A stretch of 64,000 bases of DNA, taken from positions 1-64,000 of the forward strand of contig OENT01000971.1 of NCBI GenBank assembly GCA_900239685.1, given 5' to 3'. The notes below the pieces were generated by a model. That model saw nothing but the letters and a program-made list of their open reading frames with translations, did not search any database and had not been told where the DNA came from. Within the stretch, counting starts at the first letter, position 1. The number at the start of each line of letters is the position of its first letter. This DNA is from Rotaria macrura (lineage: Eukaryota; Rotifera; Eurotatoria; Philodinida; Philodinidae). Shown in pieces: positions 40,001-50,338 of the stretch. Position numbers and translations under genes: made by a program.

Positions 40001-41108
40001 ATCATGTGAAATTTATTCTTGAAGATCAAGACAATCATTGTTTTCTTTAGGGAACATACGAATTATTACATTGATTCTAATAAAAAAAAATTAATTCTTT
40101 TAGTTAATCATCACGATTCACTGTTAAGACAATTAAGTGAAGAATCTATTTCAACAGCATCGTCCGATGATAGTTCAACAACGAAAAATACTTTGAATTC
40201 CTCATTAGAAATTGCCATGGACCGACCATTACAATTTAAAAACCGTGGTTTGACATCGCCAGATATTCAAGCTTTAATTGATAGCACAGTTTCACCGACT
40301 AAGGTTAATATTAATTGTCTAAAAAAGCATAAACTATAATTTTTTTATTCATAACAAAATTTTGATTTAGAGTAAAACTGATCAATCTAATTTTAATTTT
40401 GAACCAAATCTAATAAAAAAACATTCACCGGAAATACTTTCATCATTATCAGATATTCTTGCTAGTCCACTTCTATCATCGTTGAATGGTACTGATGATG
40501 AAAGAAAAATTGCACATATTGAATCTCAACTAAAAACAAATACTATCCATATAGTCAATGATAATCAAGACAAAGACGAAAAACAAAGTTCATCAATAAA
40601 TTCATTCGAAACAACAATAAAACCAATCGAATCAAATGAGGATGAACAACCGCCTAGTTTAACATCACCAACATCAATGATCGTATCACAATCAGATCAT
40701 TACAACTATTCAATGCGATCGAAACTACTACTACCACCACCACCACCGCCACTACAACAACAACCACAACTACAGTCAATGAATAATTTTGATTCATCGA
40801 CTAATACGGCATACAATTATGGAAATACATCATATTCGTATCCAACATATCCACAAATACCATCCTATGACATGCAATCATACTATTATCCACCGAATGT
40901 GCCAATGAACTATATACCTTACTATCCCCCATCATCAACGTCAATTTATCCACCTTCAGAATCTATGTATGGTAATACATCTGAACAACAATCATACTAT
41001 TCATCAAATGATATTACTACAATACCGTTTACTGGTAATGGAGTTACACCGTACGCTTATCCAACATCACAAACATCATCAACGGTACCAACAACTCAAC
41101 GGCATTAA
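34081..41108 (+). CDS. KAT6: MYST histone acetyltransferase KAT6 (MOZ/MORF)
   Basis: Twelve exons join in frame to about 1270 residues: 34081..34191, 34253..34361, 34421..34533, 34614..35113, 35167..35528, 36868..36980, 37052..37261, 37324..37892, 38887..39096, 39150..39727, 40104..40303, 40371..41108. A double PHD finger comes first (CGFC..HCAEC..HPSC..CIDC; then CIVC..LLFCDFC..IHPKCC..CHLC). A Ser/Lys-rich linker leads to the MYST domain: a C2HC finger (CEFC..H..C), [20 protein letters not shown], the catalytic Cys in [10 protein letters not shown], acetyl-CoA loop QRRGYGRFL and the catalytic Glu in TPERPLS. The winged-helix end is LRFTP. After it come an acidic/Ser-rich region and a Pro/Gln/Tyr/Ser tail. 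KAT6 acetylates H3 with BRPF partners. It starts only about 43 residues before the first PHD Cys, so the usual N-terminal winged-helix region is absent. A TAG lies in frame just before the ATG. Confidence 0.95.
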
Positions 41109-41839
41109 ATCATGAATATACATATACATATACATAGTAACTAGTAAGGTCAGATAAAATAATGAATATGTGTAAATATATTTCTTTTTTTTCTCATCGT
41201 CGAAAGAAATTGTTTATTTATTTGTCTTAAATTTTTTTGGTTTCTCCTCCTCATGAGAAGAGTACAAGAAATAAGATGAAGATATTAAAATAGTGTTTTT
41301 TTTGTACTTTTTTTTACATCATAATTAAATTGTTGCTCTTTTTTTTCTTAATTTCATTTTTTTTCTTTGTCACATTGTAACACGCATTGGATGATGATGC
41401 TCGTGGCTTTTTTCTGCCTCTTTTTCCTTTTCGTTCTTTTGTGTTTATGTATATAATTTTTGTGTGTTTGTCATGTGAAAACAGTGTTTTGTTGTTAATT
41501 GTCTTCAAATACTATTGAAAAAGAATTATTGATGATGATACAACAAAATAATAGAGATTGGCATTAATATTCAAAGCACGTCTTTTTTTTTAAAAACATG
41601 TTGATTGTATCTATTCAATTGTAATAAAATGATCTTACGAAATTGTTGTATCGATTTGACGAAAAATACGTGCTCTCATTTGTCACATAATTTATCGACA
41701 AAATACAGCGATAACATGAAAATGAAAGAAAGAAATTGTGTTATCGTTGACACTAGCTGATGATTTCTGGATTTTCATTTGTAGAGTTTAATGTGTGCTT
41801 TACTATTACAAAGCGATCATATTCTTAGATGTTGCGAGA

Positions 41840-41840
41840 A

Positions 41841-41865
<25 letters not shown>
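41840..41865. repeat. (AT)n microsatellite
   Basis: Thirteen AT units. Confidence 0.93.
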
Positions 41866-41872
<7 letters not shown>

Positions 41873-42565
41873 ACTTGTGATTATCAGATAATTGCCGAAG
41901 TCCTCTGAAGTACTAAGTTGATATAGAATGGTTTTACTGCTTAGATTTATTACTTTCATTAGCTTATGTGTCGCTCCGAAGCTAGATGACATTCAGTAGT
42001 AGTAAATCGTTCGAAATATTAGAGAATTTTTGAATGAAAAACGAGATAACTGATAATGATCAACGCCATTCTATTTATTCTTGCGACACAAAATGGCTTA
42101 TTTTTATACTCATGAGATTCGACTGTAGATGAGTACGATGAGAAGGCATTCATGTGGATGCACTCTTAATCGATTTTATACTGCGCAGAATAAGATCCTA
42201 CAATTTTTCTTTTGTCGACAAGCACATATGAGATTATTTCACAAATAAGCATGAACCAAAATATCCACTTGGCAGAATTTTGTTGCTTTGAAATAGTCAC
42301 TATAATTCGTTATAAATCTGTTCGTCTAAATTATTCATCATTATTACATTATGAACATACCATCTAATTTTAAAAAAACTAGGTTACACTAATTCTTTTT
42401 AGACATAGTCTCTCTTGTTTATGATTCTCATTTGAAGATCTGTCAATCAAGAATTTTTCGACATAATCGATCTTGCTAATATACTTAGACAAAGTTATTT
42501 CACCCGTTCCCATTCCAGATGCTACTATGATAGTTACCTTTTGGATAGTTACTCTTCATAATCAG

Positions 42566-42799
42566 TCATAGAATTTCACTGCAATTCATAGCTTCATTGT
42601 CATCAACAGTAGCATCAACGTTCCACATAGTTGCAGAAGGATCTACTACAGAAACAGCAGACAGCTGAACATTTTTCTTTCTACGAACAACTTGAAAATG
42701 ATCATGTCAAAGATTAAGATGACCTAGTTATCAGGTATACTTACATTGTATGCGCATCGGAATACAGTGAGTGTGTTCGTATCAGTTTCTGGATTAGTA
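42566..42799 (-). pseudogene. Orphan coding-like exons, gene fragment
   Basis: Two segments look like terminal exons: 42799..42745 (after acceptor cttctttcag, before donor gtaagt) and 42682..42566 (after gttcgtag, ending in TGA). They join in phase and read ..TIKKNVQLSAVSVVDPSAT then MWNVDATVDDNEAMNCSEIL before the stop. Composition is polar and protein-like, but I recognise no family, and no upstream exon is visible before the tRNA on the other strand. It may be the tail of a broken gene, or chance. Confidence 0.3.
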
Positions 42800-43032
42800 C
42801 TGAAAGAAGACGCTTGCATTTGATTGAGATTCAATTACTTTCATCAGCACCCATAATATTCGTACGAAATATGTTGCTCTATACGACATGTGTCGATGTA
42901 ACACTTATAAAAGTTAAAAAGAAGAATAGAACAACTGCACATTTTCGACTACGATGAATCTACGGCATGTGGGTGGAAGTTTTGACAAGAAGACTATTAC
43001 GATGAATGCTATTCATGGAAAACTCATAACGT

Positions 43033-43104
43033 AGCAGCGTGGCGCAGTGGAAGCGTGCTGGGCTCATAACTCAGAGGTCGGTAGATCGAAACTACTCGCT
43101 GCTA
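43033..43104 (+). tRNA. Initiator tRNA-Met (CAT)
   Basis: A 72-nt cloverleaf with anticodon CAT in the loop CTCATAA. Initiator hallmarks are present: terminal A1:U72 pair, T-loop ATCGAAA (A54 and A60 rather than TTC), and consecutive G:C-type pairs closing the anticodon stem. Box A (TGGCGCAGTGGA) and box B (GGTAGATCGAAACT) are in place for Pol III, and a T9 terminator follows within about 15 nt. Compared with the near-invariant animal initiator, the middle of the three anticodon-stem pairs is G:U (from CUCAG) and the outermost T-stem pair is G:U. It delivers Met for translation initiation with eIF2. Confidence 0.97.
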
Positions 43105-43592
43105 TTTTCCGTTATTTTTTTTTATGTACTGTGTCCTGATATGTTTTTTCAATAATATGATGCAATCAATTGTGATCAACAACCAACAGAACAAGAAAAA
43201 CATTTTTACCTTAACTATCATCGTGTGGCTGTAGGTGTGTATATGATCGTGTGGGTATTACTTACTCAACAACCACACCGCAGAAGAATTCCCTACGACA
43301 ATATACTTCGTAGCTTGTGAACGAGATTTCTATGATTCTATTTTTTTCCTCAAATCATAATGCTAAGTTCTCATACAAAATAGGATGAAAAAAAAATACT
43401 TTTTTATCAATAATTTTTCTTCTTGGAAAAGTTTAAATCGTCTTTAGGCTCAATATTCTTTCGAATCTTCTACTTCACTTGACTATTTCACTCGGTTAGA
43501 TATCATTCATCCACAAGTTTTCATTAGTTTTATTCAATGGAAAATGTCTGCATAGAGAATCAAACACGTCGAACCGAAACAATGAAAAGAAT
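43105..43592. other. Short intergenic with Pol III and poly(A) signals
   Basis: Begins with the T9 terminator of the tRNA. A minus-strand AATAAA (43534..43529) lies about 60 nt past the gluconolactonase stop and is its likely poly(A) signal. Nothing else seen. Confidence 0.6.
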
Positions 43593-44525
43593 CTAAAACG
43601 TCTTGCATCCATTGACGGCTAATCGAATCGAGTAAAGTGAAGTAGTAGCACAAATATATAGTACATTTCGTTTCACACCACCACCAAAGCATATATTCGC
43701 TACACCCTCTGGTATACGAATTCTACCAAGTAAGTCACCTGTATTTCCATCATAGCAAGATACCCCTTCCCCAGCACTTGTCCACATATTTCCACTCGAA
43801 TCGAAACGCAATCCATCAAAGAGTCCCGTCGGGCAATGAGCAAAAACCTGTCCCCCGGTCAGTGAGAAACCATCTTCACCTACGTTATAAACACGAATAT
43901 GTGCCGGTCCATCTTTGGGTCGATGAGTTCGTCCTGTATCAGCAATATAAAGACGTCGTTCATCAGGAGAGAAGGCTAATCCATTCGGTTGTTCAAAATC
44001 TCGTGCCACTACATGTAATTGACCATCTTTCAAACAATAAACAAAATTTCCTCCCGCTTCACTTTCTCCTCGATCACCCTCATAATCCGAATCAATACCA
44101 TAGGTTGGATCGGTAAACCAGATAGATCCATCTGATTTTACAACAACATCATTTGGACTATTAAAGCGTTTGTTATTTTCAGTACGATCAGTAAGAACGG
44201 TTATCGTACCGTCGTGTTCAGTTCTTGTTATACGTCTTGTCTGTTGCTCACATGTTATCAAACGACCTTGACGATCGATGGTATTGCCATTAGCATGATT
44301 CGATGGCGAACGAAAAATACTTGTTTGCCCATTGCATTCATCATATCGTAGTAAATGATTTTCTGCCACATCAGAAAAGATGAGTGATCGTAATGCTGGA
44401 AAATACGCAGGTCCTTCAGCCCATGTCAAGCCAGTGTGTAGACGATGCAGAGGAGCTGTAGAAGAAACCGAACGATTAAAAGATTCGTGATAGATGTCGA
44501 ACACTCCTGCACTCTCTGTTGACAT
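43593..44525 (-). CDS. SMP-30/gluconolactonase family hydrolase
   Basis: Single uninterrupted frame of 310 residues from the ATG at 44525 (327 from 44576; the extra residues are basic and unlike the family, so I prefer the shorter form). It is a six-blade propeller lactonase of the bacterial gluconolactonase type. Metal-ligand positions are all present: Glu in WAEGPAY, Asn in NSPNDVV, Asn in QPNGLAFSPDE, Asp in LFDGLRFD. Other family blocks are SDVAENHLLRY, GNTIDRQGRL, WFTDPTYGI and RLYIADTG. Expected reaction: Ca/Zn-dependent opening of sugar lactones to acids. No signal peptide, so cytosolic. It is intronless and looks less AT-rich than neighbours, and its wording is closer to bacterial enzymes than to animal regucalcin; horizontal acquisition is inferred. 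Confidence 0.93.
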   Translation of the reverse strand: MSTESAGVFDIYHESFNRSVSSTAPLHRLHTGLTWAEGPAYFPALRSLIFSDVAENHLLRYDECNGQTSIFRSPSNHANGNTIDRQGRLITCEQQTRRITRTEHDGTITVLTDRTENNKRFNSPNDVVVKSDGSIWFTDPTYGIDSDYEGDRGESEAGGNFVYCLKDGQLHVVARDFEQPNGLAFSPDERRLYIADTGRTHRPKDGPAHIRVYNVGEDGFSLTGGQVFAHCPTGLFDGLRFDSSGNMWTSAGEGVSCYDGNTGDLLGRIRIPEGVANICFGGGVKRNVLYICATTSLYSIRLAVNGCKTF

Positions 44526-45960
44526 GATAAAAATACGTTTCCTTTTATCTCTGATCGACAACGACACTTTCTTCACAAGCGTACACCGAACAGAGGTAAA
44601 ATGAGGATAGAGACATTAAAAATACGAGAAAAAACGAAATAAAGTCGTTTTTATCATAGATTGGCGAGGAGAATCGTCGCAAAGATAAGAAACTTGAGTG
44701 AAAAAATAAAACCTTGCTGTTTTTAGATAGTCCCGTAAAAATGATAGATAACGCATACTTTTAAGCTCTATACAAGTTTCAAAAATATAGTTTCTTCTTT
44801 ACCGTTTACCTATTCGACTTGCTTAGCCACATCACAGACTCATATTCGATTGATACTATCTATTTTATGAAAATATTCGTATTAGATACTCCTATTACTT
44901 ATCTTAACTTGTATATCAGCATGTTTGTTCTTTCCTCAATTAGCGCAGCCTCCATTGGAGATTTCTTTCATTGTGACTGTTTATGAAATTATTGATATAA
45001 ATGATACATGATCAATATAAATCGATGTCGGTATCTGTATTGTTCTATAGTAGAAGGAACGATGCAAAGCTTTCAATAATGAAAAACAAATACATCGATG
45101 ATTGATAGATCCTACTCGAATTGTAATCTTCTAATAACTATTGTTTGGTCGAAATAAAAAATAAAGCTATCAATTTTACCCAGTAAACGATCTGTGGGTA
45201 TGTGAAAAAATAAACTAGAGTTTTATTTCAAATCATATGTATCATCATCAACTAAATATTTCATGAAATACCTGACTAGAGTCACTACTAATTGAGTTGA
45301 TGCTTTATCATATGACTAATCTAATTACTTCAAGTTTAAAAGGAAAAAATTTTCGTCTAACTTAAACATTTACTATAATTGATATTCAATTACTAAAAAT
45401 TTACGTTTGTTAATATTTTCTGTAACTTTTCCGATTTCTTCTGTTTTCATTACCTTTTAGTTGATATATATATATATATATATACTACAATGCAAATGTA
45501 TATTATAAGAGAAAGATCTTCTAGAAGATGCATTTAGATAAATGTTTAAAATATGATTTGAATATATTGAAAGAACTATGAATAACACGTTTGTGTTAGT
45601 ATGTATGTTCCTCGAAATGTTTCGAGTAGAATTGAGTTGACCTGATATAAGATGATATCGCTATGATGATGCATTGATAAGAAACCAACAAAGTGCAACA
45701 CACCAAATTTATCTAGTATCACGGGTAAATGTATTCATTCGGTTTCGAAATGTTACTGATATGAAGCAAAGATCTTTTTAGACTAACATGAGAGCAAGCT
45801 TTTATCATGTCAACAAATCGATAAATGATACTTTAAAAAAATTAGAAGTTTCCTCCTAATTTTCCGTGCATCAAGTCATAGTTTTATCATATTCCGATTT
45901 AGATTGTCTTATAATAAATCAGAAAATTGTTTTCTTTTCTTTTTAGTTTTATTTCTAAAA
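44526..45960. other. Divergent intergenic, gluconolactonase / aquaporin
   Basis: About 1.4 kb holding both promoters. (TA)n lies at 45464-45483. A splice-acceptor-like pyrimidine tract and AG (45945-45946) sit 14 nt before the aquaporin ATG. No coding potential seen. Confidence 0.6.
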
Positions 45961-46722
45961 ATGTCTTTAAGTTCAGTGGCGATCAATCCAAATGATTCGA
46001 ATTATCAGGATACGTATCCAAAGATCACACTTGAGGATACTAACAATGAATTCAAAGATCCTCCACCATTACGTGTACGCTTGTTATGTGAATTAGCCGG
46101 CACTTGTCTGTTCATATTTTTTGGTGCTGGCTGCGCCGTAAAAGCACCTGGACTTTTGACTGTATCTGCTGCACATGGACTTGTTACTATATGGCTTGTC
46201 TATGTATTTGGACCTGTCTCTGGTGGCCATTTTAATGCAGGTGCTACAGTAGCTTTTGCTATCGCAGGCAAAATGAAGATTTTAGAAATTATTGGTTATC
46301 TGATAGCTCAAGGAATAGGTGCTTTACTTGCTGGTGTATTGCTACTTTGTATCTATGGTACCACTACTTCATTAGGAACACCAGCACTTAATGGAATACC
46401 TGTTATGCGAGGATTTTCTATAGAATTCATCTGTACAACAATCCTTTCATTCGTTATTTTCTTTACTACATCGTACAATACGCATAAAGAAGCAGCTTTT
46501 CCCATTGGACTAGTTGTTTTTTCATCTTTTTTACTTGGTGCTGATCGAGATGGTGCTGCATTGAATCCATGGCGTTGGTTTGGTCCAGCTGTTGTTTCAC
46601 AAACATTCCATTCAACAGCATGGATCTATACAGTAGGTCCTATAGGTGGATTTGCTCTTGGCTATCTACTCTTTTATGTTTATAAACGCATTTGGAATGG
46701 ACGAGCTCATTCTTCATTCTAG
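45961..46722 (+). CDS. Aquaporin/MIP-family channel with altered NPA boxes
   Basis: Intronless, 253 residues. Six hydrophobic segments and two half-helices follow the MIP plan: LLCELAGTCLFIFFGAGCAV (TM1), SAAHGLVTIWLVYVFGPVSG (TM2), then loop B GGHFNAGATVAFA, TM3 IIGYLIAQGIGALLAGVLL, TM4 IEFICTTILSFVIFFTT, TM5 FPIGLVVFSSFLLGADRDG, loop E GAALNPWRWFGPAV, and TM6 WIYTVGPIGGFALGYLLFY. The two asparagines survive but the boxes read NAG and NPW where water channels have NPA and NPA, so selectivity is uncertain. The arginine of the ar/R filter follows as W-R. The cytosolic N-terminus is acidic. I chose the ATG at 45961, because the longer start (45904) runs through a likely trans-splice acceptor. 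Poly(A) candidate AATAAA at 46836-46841. Confidence 0.93.
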   Translation: MSLSSVAINPNDSNYQDTYPKITLEDTNNEFKDPPPLRVRLLCELAGTCLFIFFGAGCAVKAPGLLTVSAAHGLVTIWLVYVFGPVSGGHFNAGATVAFAIAGKMKILEIIGYLIAQGIGALLAGVLLLCIYGTTTSLGTPALNGIPVMRGFSIEFICTTILSFVIFFTTSYNTHKEAAFPIGLVVFSSFLLGADRDGAALNPWRWFGPAVVSQTFHSTAWIYTVGPIGGFALGYLLFYVYKRIWNGRAHSSF

Positions 46723-48362
46723 TTATTTTTTTTACAAGTTTCTATTTTTAAATGAATTTCGTGCTTACTGATTTTTTTCAATTCATCACGGCTTCGTTTT
46801 TATTTTTGATTATTATTTAGAAAATATTGAATTTGAATAAAAATAATTCTTTATAATCGATCATTCGGAAGACATTTTCTTTTTGAACTTCATCTAGAAA
46901 ATAAAGATTTAACTTGAGTTAGCTATGTTGTTGAAAGGTAAAACAAGAAAAGAAATCATGGTGATCAATACGATAATCATGAAACATAAATTGAATTAAA
47001 ATTTTGACAAACATGATTAAATCATCAATGTAAGCAGTAAATAAAATTCTTCATTTCATTTCGACCATTGTCGAATAACAGTTGTTAAATTATATCAATA
47101 TTAACACTACATTATTCATGTCTTTTCATTTGCCACAGTCAGATGTATAATGATTTTAGTAAGAAACTAACAATTACTGTTTAAGATACGGATTACGATG
47201 TTTGTTCAGAAAACAGAATGATTGAAGATTATATAGACTATAGTAAAGTTTGTCAAGAAGTTGATTCAAAAATCGAAACAAAAGTGAATTGTTTGTAATA
47301 CAGCAAGTGATATTGTTTGATGATTTGATTTGCAAATTCAGATATGCAAATAAATCTTAATCGGAATAATAGAAATAGAAGAACTCTTTACTATCGATAA
47401 ATCTTACGTAAGTACAAATATAACGTAACAACTATGTTCATATTTTAAAGATTAATTAGTCGATAGTTTCAGTGATTTTATTTTTTCTTCTGTACAACAA
47501 GAAGAAAATCATGAATCGATATCTGAACATTTCTCTTATCGTTGAAAATTAAAATTAAATCTCTTTCATTAGGTATAGAACAAAAACATAAAAAATGAGC
47601 ATTTCAATTTACGTAGAACAAATTAAGAATTTCTATTAGTACGTAAAGTTATCCACGGTAATACATATTAATTAGTGACGAAAGGTTTTTGATCATAGAT
47701 TTCATAATATGTTATGCTATTTGTTGAACCTCATCTGAAATATTACTGTACTATGATTGAAACTGATTGTTCATACCTAACGGTTGATGTCTAGACTTCA
47801 AATAAATTTTTCCGATCAAATCATTGAACGAATGAAATTCGCGTATCTGTATTATAACTATAAATCGACTTCAAAAATAATTATTTGTTCGGTTAAAATT
47901 GTAAACTGGATAGCTTGCTTTCTCTTAAATTCATAGTTCTCGTATCATTTCAGGTCGCTGATAACCTGAAGCTAAATAACTTCAAAAGTTAGGAGATGAA
48001 CTAACATTGTAATTCTACTTGGTCTAAATCAGTAAAAATACTAGAAACGTATGCGTTAAACATTCTTACGGCCCAAATCTATCTTCGAACTCTTAAACAT
48101 ATATTTATAGATTTTCACTTAAAATTATTTAATTCTAGAATTCTCAAATTCAGCTTGTGCTAACAATTCATGTTGGAACACTGATTGGTTAATATGATTT
48201 ATCTACCGAATTCATACCTCAGAACAAAGTATTGTGAAAAAAATCGATAATTGATAACCATGGGATGAGTGAATTGGAGAGGCTAAACCCAAGCAAAAAA
48301 ATTTTTGAGTTATTACTAAGCATGATTTGAGACAAGACTCTGGTTAGGTACACCCATGTATA
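46723..48362. other. Intergenic, no gene seen
   Basis: 1.6 kb of AT-rich DNA without a supportable open frame, ending at the inverted-repeat element at 48363. Confidence 0.6.
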
Positions 48363-49379
48363 TGTCGCAGGAGAAATTAAAATTCAGGACAATTTAAAAT
48401 TTCAATCTTAACTGGTAAATTTCTAGTACAAATGAAAATGAAAATTTTTCCTAGAGGAATTTAAATTTAAATTGTCCTATAGGAGAATTTTAAATCTTCC
48501 TGAATATATAGTATCAACTTCATATTTTAATTGTTCCTATACGAAAAATTACAATATATTTTACGTCCGATGGAATTACTACAAGATCAGAATGTAATAA
48601 AAATGTACACTTAAACTAACGTCGCGTATATCATTTAAGTAAATATTCAAGGATCACTCTATAATTTTCATAGATGAATTTTATGAATTAATTGATAGAC
48701 GTATGGAAGGTTTAAATTACAGATTTCAAGAAAATTTTTCTATAAAATAGACATTGTACAATGATATAGTACTTGTTATTCGACATGGTTGGGAAGATTC
48801 TCAGCTGAAATTCTGGGTGAATAAAAATTTTAAACTAATTAATATCGTTGACAATAATTTTGTATATGAAATTAAATCTAATCATCCTGTTGTTACGTAT
48901 GAAAATTTGTACACAAAAATCAAAGAATGTCACGAAAGAGTTGGTTATTCAGGTGAAAAAAGATTTAGATTGATGTATGTTGTATGAACATTTAAAGTTC
49001 ATTCAATCTGCATAGTTTATGTGAGTGCTGAATTAATTACTTCTATAGAAACATATAACTGTAATGGCACTTGTCCAACACAAATGTCGTTGTCGAGCAG
49101 CAAAAATACAGTGTGGGACTACATGTCACTCACCAAAAACGACATCATGTTCAAATTTCAACTATAATTTTTGTATTCTCGAAATTTTAAAGTAATAAAG
49201 TTGATATTGTGTATTCAGGAAGATTTAAAATTCTCCTATAGGAAATTATTAAAATTTTAATTTATATTAGAAATTTTCCAGTTAGAACTGAAATTTTAAG
49301 TTGTTCTAGGAGAAATTAAAATTTTAATTTTTCCTAGGAAAATTTTAAATTGCCCTGAATTTAAATTTCTCCTGCGACG
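48363..49379. mobile_element. DNA transposon fragment with long inverted repeats
   Basis: Long imperfect terminal inverted repeats: left about 48364-48520, right about 49199-49378 (outer ends GTCGCAGGAGAAATT and, reversed, the same; inner ends GAATTTTAAATCTTCCTGAAT). TATA flanks both ends (48359-48362 and 49380-49383) and is a possible 4-bp target duplication. Between the repeats is a frame ending in ENLYTKIKECHERVGYSG, which resembles the H-H half of an integrase zinc-binding domain, and a second segment with KCRCRAAKIQCGTTCHS.., a Cys-rich tail like that of integrase-type (KRBA2/Ginger-like) transposases. The family is an inference from wording. The catalytic core is missing, so it is non-autonomous. 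The left repeat is shorter by about 20 bp. Confidence 0.72.
48754..49195 (+). pseudogene. Integrase-like transposase remnant
   Basis: Frame 48754..48987 and a continuation at 49049..49195 that joins in phase if an intron runs from about 48981 to the AG at 49047-49048. The first part (VLVIRHGWEDSQLKFWVNKNF.. ENLYTKIKECHERVGYSG) looks like an integrase N-terminal region; the second is Cys-rich. Upstream, the same frame is coding-like (LIDRRMEGLNYRFQENFSIK) but ends in TAG at about 48748, so it is broken. The DDE catalytic core between the two parts is absent. Confidence 0.45.
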
Positions 49380-49978
49380 TATACAAAGAAGTTGTGTAAA
49401 ATTAGATGACAATTGCATTTTAATCCAATATTGATAGATATGTCCATGAAAAATAATCGGAAACCGCAAGATCTAATTGGTCATTACCAACAGATGACAA
49501 AAACACAGTATCATTGTCACTAATCAACACCGGTGTCTCAAAGGGGCACAAGTTGCGAAGGAAGTCAATGTTTTTTTTGGAAAGTTTTGAATTCTTCAAA
49601 ACTACACACTGGAAAACATCAAGTAAAATACGTCTAATTTGAGATCAAAATCAACTGCAGATTTTTTCAATTTTCATCAGAAACAATCAATCGTAATCTG
49701 TTTTCCATTAATATCTAGTCAAATTATTTTTTCAATCTTTCAGCTATTTTTGATTTTCATCTTTTCTTGCAACCAATTTTCATCAAATTTCTACCTTGAT
49801 TCTCATTGCTTTAGTGAACTCTCGTGAACGAAAATCAGAGAAGTCCTATCGGATGGATGACTAACTCTCCTTAACCACATACTAAAAGAATCTGGCACCA
49901 TCGCTATCTGGAACCATCGGCAATAAATTAATTCAAGTTCTTATCAATACCTTGATGAGGAGTAAGAAACGTCATTAT
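49380..49978. other. Intergenic between two repeats
   Basis: No gene seen. A 16-bp word TTCTTATCAATACCTT at 49938-49953 recurs in the same orientation at 50386-50401, flanking the palindrome. Confidence 0.5.
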
Positions 49979-50027
49979 AATAAGGTTTGATGAATTCTTC
50001 TCTTTCTTGTGTTTTATACTTGTTATT

Positions 50028-50059
50028 AACGTTTCGCTGTCAAGCGACAGCTTCTTCAG
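50028..50059 (-). ncRNA. Hammerhead-ribozyme-like motif, left arm
   Basis: Reads CTGAAGA, then a 6-bp stem GCTGTC/GACAGC with loop GCTT, then GAAAC and GTT. This is the layout of the type I hammerheads carried by Penelope-like elements, but with CUGAAGA for CUGAUGA and GUU at the cleavage site. Confidence 0.45.
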
Positions 50060-50166
50060 AAATTTATTTATGTTAAATAAAGATTTTGATTTCTTTGATA
50101 CATGTACAATAGACAAGAATGGAAAAGCGAAGGATGATCAGAATGATCATACCACCTCTCTTTCTT

Positions 50167-50199
50167 NNNNNNNNNNNNNNNNNNNNNNNNNNNNNNNNN
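50167..50199. other. Assembly gap (33 N)
   Basis: Run of undefined bases exactly at the centre of the palindrome. Confidence 0.99.
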
Positions 50200-50306
50200 A
50201 AGAAAGAGAGGTGGTATGATCATTCTGATCATCCTTCGCTTTTCCATTCTTGTCTATTGTACATGTATCAAAGAAATCAAAATCTTTATTTAACATAAAT
50301 AAATTT

Positions 50307-50338
50307 CTGAAGAAGCTGTCGCTTGACAGCGAAACGTC
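50307..50338 (+). ncRNA. Hammerhead-ribozyme-like motif, right arm
   Basis: Same as the left-arm copy but ends GAAACGTC, giving the usual GUC cleavage triplet. CUGAAGA replaces the consensus CUGAUGA, so activity is uncertain; the stem II pairing GCUGUC/GACAGC is perfect. Confidence 0.5.

Larger units (their letters stand above)
41109..43032. other. KAT6 3' region and intergenic
   Basis: AATAAA occurs at 41623-41628, about 515 nt after the stop, and is the best candidate poly(A) signal for KAT6. (AT)n is at 41840-41865. Two orphan coding-like minus-strand exons lie at 42799..42566. Confidence 0.55.

Noticed and set aside
40019..40103. Earlier start for KAT6 exon 11 at 40051, or a 13-nt microexon near 39980
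   Set aside because: The acceptor ttaattcttttag ending at 40103 gives the right phase directly, so no microexon is needed.
43778..44116. Plus-strand His-rich frame
   Set aside because: Antisense shadow of the gluconolactonase.
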